From: Tenodera sinensis
Lineage: Eukaryota; Arthropoda; Insecta; Mantodea; Mantidae
DNA: 64,000 bases
NCBI GenBank assembly: GCA_030765045.1
Contig: CM060964.1
Span: 170,776,719 to 170,840,718, forward strand
Reading direction: 5' to 3'
In this document: piece by piece, positions 56,104 to 64,000 of the stretch
How the letters are laid out: every line of letters starts with the position of its first letter
How positions within the stretch are numbered: the stretch's first letter is position 1
Translations under genes and position numbers: made by a program
The notes under the pieces: generated by a model
Told to the model about the DNA's origin: nothing
What the model saw: the letters and a program-made list of their open reading frames with translations, nothing else
The model's database searches: none

Positions 56104-56961
56104 GTGTTTCGCCAACTTTTTGCCGAAATCCTGGGCTGTTATCGAAGCTATACTCCGGTATTTACCGACAGTTCCCAGGTGGGGGTTGCTACAGGATGCA
56201 GTTTTGTGTGTAACAGTGAGGCTCACCAGTATCGTCTTCCGGACTATAGTTCCGTTTTCACTGCTGAATTGTTTGCCATCTTTTATTTTTTAAGTTTTAT
56301 CTCCAGCTCAACTCTGGGAAATTTTATTATCTGTTGTGACTCTTTGAGCGCTATTCAGGTGCTGCAACAGTTTGTTGGCAACTTGGCATTGATTCTGAAA
56401 ATACAGACACTTGTATCTCAGTTGCTCTCTCGTGGATACCATTTCGTTTTTACCTGGACCCCAGGCCATGTGGGTATTCCCGGCAACAAAGAGGCGGATG
56501 CAGCTGCTAAGTCTGCATGTCGCTTGCCGGGATTATCCATGCGCACACTGCCTTATACAGATGTGCGGCGGTACTTTCGTAGGCATTTATTAACTGTATG
56601 GCAGCACTCATGGCAAGCGCTGGCTGGCACTCAATTGCGGGCAGTTAAGGATGGCGTTCAACCCTGGCTGACCTCCTGCAGGGATTCCAGGTGGGCTGAC
56701 GTTATTCTAACCCGTCTGAGGATAGGGCACACACGAGCCACACATAGCTACCTTTTGCGTGGTGACCCTGCGCCAGTCTGTCCTACATGTGACATCCAAA
56801 TGTCTGTCACACATGTATTACTCAATTGTCCGCAATACGCTCGTGAGTGCCAGTCTATTGGTCTGGGGTCTACACTAGCCTCTATTCTATGTGACGACCC
56901 GGAATCTGTAGCCAAGAATCTGCAATTAGTCGCCGATATTGGCTACGATAAACAGGTCTGA
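56104..56961 (+). CDS. LINE RNase H and Cys-rich tail
   Basis: A 285-codon open frame to its stop. RNase H motifs: YTPVFTDSSQVGVATGCSF (Asp; the usual DGS is DSS), VFTAELFAIFYFLSF (Glu), IICCDSLSAIQ (Asp) and WTPGHVGIPGNKEADAAAKS (His and Asp). The C-terminal Cys/His cluster is CPTCDIQMSVTHVLLNC. The frame upstream of 56104 is interrupted by a TGA near 55990. Much more GC-rich than the surrounding intron. Confidence 0.85.
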   Translation: MFRQLFAEILGCYRSYTPVFTDSSQVGVATGCSFVCNSEAHQYRLPDYSSVFTAELFAIFYFLSFISSSTLGNFIICCDSLSAIQVLQQFVGNLALILKIQTLVSQLLSRGYHFVFTWTPGHVGIPGNKEADAAAKSACRLPGLSMRTLPYTDVRRYFRRHLLTVWQHSWQALAGTQLRAVKDGVQPWLTSCRDSRWADVILTRLRIGHTRATHSYLLRGDPAPVCPTCDIQMSVTHVLLNCPQYARECQSIGLGSTLASILCDDPESVAKNLQLVADIGYDKQV

Positions 56962-57496
56962 CATGTGTTTTTAGCCCAAGATATGTTTTACATGTTTTAA
57001 TTTCTTGACTTTTTAAATTTCAGACTTGTTTATCTTTTTAATTTTTGGTGGTTTTTAGATTTTAGAAGTTTTATGGTATTCTAGGCCTTTTATACCTTAC
57101 ATTTTACTGTTATTTTAGCATTTTACCCATCTCTTTTAATTTTAATTTTAACCATGTGAGTGTGTTTTAAACTTCTTGTCATGGGCCCAAATGACCTTGT
57201 TGTTGAAGGGCCATTAAATGCCACACACCCACTCAACAAAATTGTCTTGCAACTGCTTCCGTGCCATTTTGAGGGTGTTGTGCTTTAACAATACAGCAGC
57301 TTGCCATGAACATAGGAAGGCTATAGCTTTTTTTAAGGTCCGATTGGTCATGACACTAAACCCACAATGAAAATCAGTTGAAGCTTTCTGCAGATGTGCT
57401 GCACAGTGTCTCTAGTATGCCTCTTGATCCTGTCATGCCACACTTGTCAGTTCTGAGTGGGCATTGAGCACATAAACACGCCTAAAACAGTAGTCT

Positions 57497-57768
57497 CCTG
57501 CTAAATGTGAAGTGTGTGTGCTGTAGTCTGATTTCTTTAAGTGGAAGGGTGCAATGCAACTGAAATGCAATGAATGAGTAATGTGGACAATGAAACTTCC
57601 ATGAATGACAGCAAAATGCGACAATGGTACAGGAATTTTCTAGCAGGATGTACAGACATTCATGATGCAGGCAGTCAGGTAAGAAAGCAAATGTCAACAG
57701 ATTATCTTGTTCAGCCAGTTGATCAGGTGATTCGAGAAAATTTTTGGTTCACAATTTCTGTGTTGTGA
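57497..57768 (+). pseudogene. mariner/SETMAR-type DNA-binding fragment
   Basis: After frame changes, EGCNATEMQ*MSNVDNETSM, NDSKMRQWYRNFLAGCTDIH and DAGSQVRKQMSTDYLVQPVD, QVIRENFWFTISVL. This is the paired helix-turn-helix of mariner-like transposases (-V-WC--F--GRT-IHD--R-GR---VTDD-V--V---I-E-R--TI--L). The catalytic domain is missing. Confidence 0.75.
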
Positions 57769-58104
57769 TTCATTTTCCAAAATTTCAAGGCCAGCTTTCT
57801 ATACCATCCCTCAGTAACACATTTATCTCTTCATGTATTTTTCTTTTCCCTTGTGTTTATGATACAGATGTATGAATGTATCCATTGAAGCTGTGGTAAA
57901 TGGTTTTTCCATTAAACGTAAAGCAATCCTTGTTCAGAGCAGAAAATTTCTGTTTATCATTTTCAACTTTTTTTTAAAAAGCCCCCATTCCAGAATATAG
58001 AGAAGCAGTAGATTTTTAAAATACTTGGGAATTAGGTGTGGAAGCCTGTGGTGTAGGTAGTATATACACAGGTTTATGAATGTATAGTAAAGTTGCTTGA
58101 TCTG

Positions 58105-58590
58105 AAAGAGAGTGTACTGTATTTAAATCTCCAGGTAAAACGAAGTTAAAAAGCAAGTTACTGGATTGGACGATTTTGAAAAAGACCCTTTGTGCAGAAC
58201 AATTCTCAGTTTCTATGACAAACAATAACCAACAGCAAAATATAATCAGCAACGAGGGGGAAAAAGTAAATTACAAGGGATTAGTGTGTTCTATGTATAG
58301 TATAATGAAAAGTATTGGTTTTAAATACAGAAAAAGTGATATTAGGAGGAAGTTCCTAATGGAAAAGGGTGACATTGTTGTGGCCCAAATTAAGTTTATC
58401 AAAAAACTGCATAACCTCATAAGTTTTTGGAGACATTCATACTGGAATATCTCTAGATGAAACTTGGATAAACCAGAATCAATCTAAAAGTTATATCTGG
58501 CAACAGGTGGAATGAAAGTTCCTCAGGGAACGGCAAGTAGGGTATATAGTGTCATTCAGGGTCAGAAAATACAGTCTTCATAACAAGCTA
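58105..58590 (+). pseudogene. Sailor-like transposase fragment (second locus)
   Basis: FKSPGKTKLKSKLLDWTILK, MKSIGFKYRKSDIRRKFLME and KGDIVVAQIKFIKKLHNLIS parallel the 35001-36406 transposase (FKSPGKHARKQK, GFKYRKTKDGRKFLLERSDI). The region around SLDETWINQNQS corresponds to the first catalytic Asp (TDEMWVNQN). Heavily decayed. Confidence 0.75.
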
Positions 58591-58799
58591 TAGCTAAATC
58601 TTTTGTTTAAGCCACCAAAATTACAATACAGGTTACCAGGGCTGTATTTAGGCACATGCAGCATATGCAACTGCATAGGGTGGCAAAATGTTGCCATCAA
58701 AAAATTGTGTCTTAAGTATAATTTTAATGTGCATTGCATTCCTAATTTAGTGGCAAAATTGACTAATATCTGTACCTGTCATTACACTTGTATTTTACT

Positions 58800-59175
58800 T
58801 GAGAGGTAGAATCAGGACTGAAAAGTTCAATGCCTTAGCCGGGATTTGAACCGTGGATCTCCTGCTTTATGCACGACTGCTCTAACCATTGAGCTTCCAT
58901 GACCAACTTGCCAGTATGACATCAAATTCCGCAACTGATTTATATTTTCCTGGTAGACCACAAGGAAATCTCACATCTGAGATAAGTACCCCGAGGGGGA
59001 CTTACAATCGTAAGTACTTTATGTCGAGGTTTAAGTAACCTTTGGATGGTAATAGTTATTTTTTATGCCAACCAACTTACTGCTGGTGTTTTTAAATTGC
59101 TCACACATTACCCACACACAGCGTGTGTGTTTAAAAACACCAGCAGTAAGTTGGTTGGGATAACAAAATAACAAT
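58800..59175. mobile_element. SINE-B, longest copy, with fold-back end
   Basis: The minus-strand head is gctcaatggttagagcagtc with B box cggttcaaatccc. The body is gtagaccacaaggaaatctc, acatctgagataagtacccc, gggacttacaatcgtaagta. Then ccaacttactgctggtgttt (59073) is followed by its inverse aaacaccagcagtaagttgg (59137), with acacacagcgtgtgtgt at the centre. Confidence 0.8.
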
Positions 59176-59494
59176 TATATTTTAGTGCTAGTCCACCTGT
59201 GTAACGCCTTCCCTGTACAAGCACATTAATCGGTACAAGATAGCTCTCCATGTAACTGCATAGCCTACGAGATGTTGTGTAGCATGTTCTTCAATTCTTC
59301 ATCCATTCATGGTTATGTTAGCATCATACACAACATAAATTGTTCCATGTGGTTCTCAACTTAAAATTAAGGTATTTAATTTGAGTACTATGTAATCATA
59401 GTGAAGTAAGTTCTGTTATATTTGATATAATCAAATGTTTTAAGATTCCAACAGACTACGTTGTAGAAGCTTTTTTTCCCTCCCAGTTCACGGT

Positions 59495-59860
59495 AGCAAT
59501 ATGGATGGACGATCTAGGTTAAATAGTGCTACATATTTGAAGAAAGTTGAAGAAAAAAGACAAAAGGATAGGAAACTTTTACAGAAAATACCGCAACTGG
59601 ACTCATATGTTAGTGGTAAAAGTAAAAGTGAACAAACAGTATACCTCTGAACATTCAGGTGAAGTTGCAGTTCAGATTAGAACAGTGAACAGTATAGCTC
59701 TGGTAGTGCAGGCAAAATTAGAATTCTAAACAGTAAACAGAATGCACAGGTTTTAACTTTCCGAGTGCTGGAATGATTTCAAGTATCTACACACTCTAAA
59801 GCAGAGTATTTTCTTGTTACCAGTAATCATCCGCTTTATTGTGAAAATACTGACTAGACA
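59495..59860 (+). pseudogene. Possible ZMYM1-type hAT N-terminal fragment
   Basis: MDGRSRLNSATYLKKVEEKR, QKDRKLLQKIPQLDSYVSGK resembles the basic start (S-A--RK---EKR---KLL-K---LD-F) of ZMYM1-like hAT proteins. A hAT-like end, cagggctgtatttaggcac, lies at 58637. No catalytic motif follows. Confidence 0.4.
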
Positions 59861-59988
59861 CTGGATTGTTTGGTTAAAAATGGTATTCATGGAAACAAAA
59901 ATGCTGGCTTTTCTATGTCCTCACCAGTAGCATAGCGAGGTGTGTGGACTTGGGTATGCACTTTGAACTCATGTTAAGGGTACGCATA

Positions 59989-61920
59989 GGAGTCATTCCA
60001 TGTCAAATCGCACAAAATATGCTAAAAATTGACCTTAATATCTCAGATTTTCTTGAAAATTTTTTTTTGTGTTTTGGAACAAAATACATTTGACCCGTGT
60101 TTCTTCGTTTTATAAAAAAAAAAGTTATTTTGGTAGATATTAATTTTTGAAATGTTCCAAAAATCGCGTGCTCCTCACCCTTTGATCAATCATACCTCCG
60201 ACTGTAATCAAGCAAATTACTTGATCTTTGGCTCGAATTAAAGATAAATCGCAGTATTTCGTGAGGTATTTATTAGAAAATTTTATTAATTATTATTATT
60301 ATATTTTATATGATTAAATGTTTAAAGTTAGATAATAAAACGAGCTCGACCATTTAAAAATCTGAAAAGAAAACTAAAAATACACTGAAGTTTATTCAGT
60401 ATTCTCAGAAAAAATCAAAATAGAGTCTCTAATAGTTGTAATTAACTGTACAAATCAGTGCAGCGGACTAGAGTGGCAGCGGTGACGGCTACCGTAACCT
60501 CATACAATTGGCACCTTCCACTAAGGCAACTGCTCACTGCTTGAGGTTCCATGAACGTTACAACAGTACAGTAAGGAGAACACTGCTAGCTGACACTATT
60601 ATATGTGCACTATGAGCATTTTCAAAATGTTTTTAAAATATGCATTTTAAACTGTTTCCATACAAAGCAAAACATTAAATTTCTACTCGTCTACCTCCTT
60701 CTTCGAAAGAAAATTGTTTCACTAAAGCTTTAGTTTTTGACAAAGGAATGAAGGAGTGTAATTTTAAAGCATAGCTGGACCCATTGTTCTTGGCCCCTGA
60801 CCTTGACTGGAAGTCCTGTAGGCCAATCCATAGCTTTTATCTGTTTCACCAGCTCATATTGTATAATTCTGTGAATGAAACCATGCACAACATGAGGAGA
60901 GAGGGGGAAGGTAATGATGTCTGCATGATCTGAGACAGTCCTTGCTAATTCACTGGTGCTTTTTAGTGCAGTGTGCAGTTGAAGACAGATCTTTGCGATA
61001 AGTAGTGAATATAATGGATTTGTGAGACATTGATCATAGCGTAAATCAATTATGCCACCTTTACATTCTAAATTAGGGATCAAAACATTACACAGTCAGA
61101 GCAGAGAAATTGTTTCAAATGTATGGGCGTACATGAAGAAAGAAACTAAACGCAAAGAACTCCTTACATCAGAAGCTTTTTTTCAAAAAGATTCAAGAAG
61201 TTCAAAAGCGCGTATCAGATGCCACAGGAGTATCAGAAAGAAGGTGCATTGTGAAGACATTTTTCTGCATGGACTGTACTGCCTTAGTAAGAAGTTATGT
61301 GAGTAGCATATGAAGCTGACGCACTAATTCGCATGCTGTTTGCAGTCACCTGGCTTGGTACTCACTTTCAAGCTTTACATTTGCTTCCTCCACGGTGAAT
61401 TCAGCTGTACAAATGGATCACTACTTCCTGTCGTCCGTGAGCGCTTGTGGGCCTCCAGAAAAGAATTGTAGCAAATGCACTTATGCTTGCTCCATAGTTT
61501 TTAATGTCTTATTTTATAGATAAAATGTCAGGGAATACGTGTGTATGTTTTTTAGATTTTTAACACATCGATTTAAATTCTATTTTGGATTTTAAAAAAT
61601 ATAGCATAAAATAACGGTCCAAAATTTGTGTGTAATAATGATTGATCGAAAGTTATTAAAAGTGTTGTATTTAACCTTTCCAGTGCGCTAAACCCCAACT
61701 CTCAACTCTATATGGCCGTAGAGTAACAAGTGATTTTATATTACGGTGTGCACAGAAATTGCTTAATTTCTAATAGCCATAACTAAGCAAATAATTTAAA
61801 AATACGGAAATAAAAAAATACAGGTCTCCCTATTTGATGCCTGTTATTCATAAGAAAAATTTGAACCTCCTACGAAAATGTTGTGTTTTACGGGTGTGCG
61901 ATTTGACGTGGATTGACCCA
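59989..61920 (+). mobile_element. TA-flanked DNA transposon, family copy 2
   Basis: Ends ggagtcattccatgtcaaat (59989) and the inverse of atttgacgtggattgaccca (ending 61920), with TA on both sides. It is collinear with 19912-22056 but lacks the SINE. On the + strand it has the same N-terminal remnant (HSKLGIKTLHSQSREIVSNV) at about 61052-61200. Confidence 0.9.
60730..61083 (-). pseudogene. Unnamed ORF inside family copy 2
   Basis: A 117-codon minus-strand frame: IDLRYDQCLTNPLYSLLIAK, then SELARTVSDHADIITFPLSP, HVVHGFIHRIIQYELVKQIK and WPTGLPVKVRGQEQWVQLCF. Copy 1 holds the same region with several frame changes. It does not overlap a known transposase domain that I can recognise. It may be the end of a second element gene or a chance frame. 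Confidence 0.35.
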
Positions 61921-62055
61921 TAGGTGAAATTGTTAAATTCCACAATTATTAGCAGATCTTGTTCAAATTCGTATCAGACACAATACATGTAAGGAATAAT
62001 GTACATACATATTTTCATTGTAATATCTTTAACACTTTAAATTATATTTTATTTA

Positions 62056-64000
62056 TTAACCCTTTCACTGCTACCACATTGCTGATGTACACATAGCTCC
62101 TTTGCTGAATTTTTTTGCCAACAATTTCAATGTCATATTTCTAACTAAATTCTATACCTAAGAACAAGGTAATAACATTTCATGCAATAATCTCACCTTT
62201 TCTAGTTGTATATTCACTCCATTCAGCAGAATATGTGATGAATATTTTATCCTTTATTTTATAATTATTAGCTTCACGCCACTGATTAGAATCTATAATG
62301 CACTGATACGAATATAGTAGACTTCCTTTATAGTCTTTCTTATAAAGAAATTTCAAATGAACTATCACAGATTCCTGTAGAAATATATTACAAAATACAC
62401 AAGAATATTGTTTTTGTTTTCACCCTAAACTCTACTACTGGAGGAGGGTGTGGTACCTCTCAAAACAGGGAACAATGCTCAATGCCACATTACACTGAGA
62501 GCACATACACCTGGATTCCCTCCTCTTTCTCTCAGCTGTTTTTGTATTTGAACAAACTGTACAGTTTCTTGTTGGGTTCTTTTTCTTTTCTGTGGGTGGT
62601 ACAAGGGATGGAAAATGCCTCTCTCTCAAACAAAGAGGACAATCAGAAGATGTTGAAGGGCATCTTTTTTTACTTGACTGTTTTGGAGTAGCATGCTTCC
62701 TTAGCAGCTCTCGAATTACTTCTAAAGGGAAATCTGCAAGTGCAATGTTTGCACCATATTTGACATATAATATACAAGAATTGAAAATTGATAAATCTAA
62801 AATATGAAAAAAGAACTTTTTGTTCTTGATTTCCGCATGGAACGTATCAGTCTTGTCAACTGCCCCCGCGTTTTGGTTGTACTCAAGGACACACTTGGGC
62901 TTGTGAATGGGATGTTTTTGTTTATCTAATTTGTTTGCTTTTTCTAACTGCTGTGGAGGGTTGAAAGCAAGCATACTTCCCATCTATCCAACCATCTGAG
63001 TGCCATCATATTATCTGTGAATGTGGCTTCAATTTCACCCTTTTATAGCTTTTTTGTGAACAAAGGCATTCCTTTTGATGTCCTAACAGTTCCACAAATA
63101 TTGAAATTTTGTTTATGAAGACTGTCAAACAACAGGGGATTGGAATACCAGTTATCCAGCCACAAACTGTGTCCCTTCCCCGAATATTTTTCAATGAGTG
63201 TCTGAACTACAGTTCCAGACATACCAAAATCCTGAACAGGAAATATTTCAGTTTGTTTGCCAGTATATACTATAAAATCTAAAATGTAGCCTGTCTCACA
63301 AGTCACAAATTATGAATAATTTGATGCCAAATCAGGTTCTTTTAGGAGTGAATTGTCGGAAGATGAGCCTACCCTTGAATAGCACCATATTTTCGTCAAT
63401 GCAAATATTAGAAAATGGGCTGAATGTTGCACAGAACTTATGCCGAAGGTGATCTATAATCATTTTTAGTTTATATAATCGGTCGCCTGCCGATTGTGTA
63501 TTGTTGTCGGAGAAATGAAGGGTGTGAAGTAACAACAAATACCTGTCCCGTGACATGTAATTACGGAACTGGGGAGTTTTACTCAGAGGATCAGTAGACC
63601 AATACTCTTCTGTAGGAAGTTTTTTACTCTTGGCATGAGCATGGTCAGTGTTAAAAACATGTACATTTCATCCACATTAGTGTCATGCCATTTTTGAAGA
63701 CGAGAGGAAGGGGAGGGTGGAACCATGTTTGTTATAAATAAGTAGAAACTGTTTGTCTCCTCCACTACTTTCTGCATTATATCTACACTAAAAAAATGAC
63801 AGAAATAGTCTGATGTGTGCGAAGCACTACTCAAAGTCCCAGCTGTGATTCCCACAACACTGCCATCAAATGGATGGATTAATGGCACAAATGCGTCGTC
63901 TTTCCATCGAAACAAAGGAGTTTGCACTTGTGGTCTTTTACATGAATGTGATGGACCTGTAATATCACAAACTATTTCTTGTTCGGTTTCACTTCCGGAT
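62056..64000 (-). mobile_element. piggyBac element, runs off the right edge
   Basis: TTAA at 62056 is followed by ccctttcactgctaccacat, a piggyBac-type end. A minus-strand transposase fills 62435-64000. The other end is beyond the window. Confidence 0.85.
62435..64000 (-). pseudogene. piggyBac transposase (PGBD4-like), broken
   Basis: The minus-strand frame starts beyond 64000 with acidic SGSETEQEIVCDITGPS. Then come FRWKDDAFVPLIHPFDGSVV, the core TDPLSKTPQFRNYMSRDRY-like, ICIDENMVLFKGRLIFRQF (first Asp), SLWLDNWYSNPLLFDSLH (second Asp) and EYNQNAGAVDKTD (third Asp). The Cys-rich end CPLCLRERHF, CTVCSNTKTAERKRR, CMCSQCNVALSIVPCFERYH stops at 62435. A TGA stands at the expected Arg after PKRT (about 63330). 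Frameshifts lie near 63300, 63000 and 63570. All three Asp are present. Confidence 0.9.

Larger units (their letters stand above)
54237..57232 (+). mobile_element. LINE, internally deleted, with 14-bp target duplication
   Basis: The duplication tcaacaaaattgtc lies at 54223-54236 and 57233-57246. It has a GC-rich 5'-UTR (54237-54980), an ORF1 fragment, then an abrupt junction near 55385 into the RT thumb, and RNase H. The endonuclease and RT palm are missing. The 3' end is ccattaaatgccacacaccc. Both genuine ends are retained, so the loss is internal, not a 5' truncation. Confidence 0.92.
53153..57350 (+). mobile_element. piggyBac remnant split by a LINE
   Basis: TTAA at 53153 followed by ccctttagctaccattggg is a piggyBac-type left end. 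Coding remnants lie at 53888-54228 and resume at 57247 beyond the LINE. No right TTAA end was found; a mariner-like fragment follows at 57497. Confidence 0.65.

Overview
This is a eukaryotic, AT-rich window that looks like an arthropod genome. No compact gene set is present. The host protein that can be read is closest, from memory, to insect and chelicerate SEC31. The repeat content (hAT, piggyBac, IS630/Tc1/mariner, Mutator-like, I/jockey-like, RTE-like and Penelope-like elements, tRNA-derived SINEs) is typical of a large, transposon-rich arthropod genome. I cannot name the species from sequence alone.

The only host gene I can support is SEC31 (the COPII outer-coat WD40 protein) on the + strand. 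Its start-codon exon is at 7130-7350. A 41.6 kb intron follows, then WD40 exons at 48913-49093 and 49286-49421, and the gene runs off the right edge. The three exons join in phase (203 + 181 = 384 coding bases, then 136). Almost everything from 7351 to 64000 is therefore intronic DNA of SEC31. Positions 1-7129 are either a 5'-UTR intron or upstream DNA.

The introns are a stack of mobile elements, several with readable boundaries. (a) 7430-9806 is a hAT element with 20-bp inverted ends, an 8-bp target duplication and a CGGBP1-like zinc finger; a SINE sits inside it. (b) 11675-15115 is bounded by inverted ends plus subterminal copies and carries a minus-strand gene of a family I cannot name. 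A 5'-truncated LINE with a 29-bp target duplication splits that gene. (c) 19912-22056 and 59989-61920 are two copies of one TA-flanked family with an IS630-like remnant; a SINE sits only in the first copy, so the second gives the empty site. (d) 23480-29346 is an unclassified multicopy protein remnant split by a minus-strand LINE, which is itself split by a SINE. (e) 30151 to about 39330 is a minus-strand hAT element with a spliced transposase gene. Its first intron holds a TTAA-flanked piggyBac element (33671-37412), which holds a TA-flanked IS630 element (33972-36644) whose catalytic spacing is DD82E, the signature of the Sailor family.

Further right are a second copy of the unclassified protein family (39841-41264), a Penelope-like element (41605-42430), a mariner-like remnant with inverted ends (44072-44940), a Mutator-like transposase C-terminus (51975-52316), a piggyBac remnant split by an internally deleted LINE (53153-57350), a Sailor-like fragment (58105-58590), and a larger piggyBac copy running off the right end (62056-64000). 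Most transposon ORFs carry stops or frameshifts. The 511-codon LINE frame at 12462-13997 is open but 5'-truncated, and the Sailor-like transposase has only two lesions.
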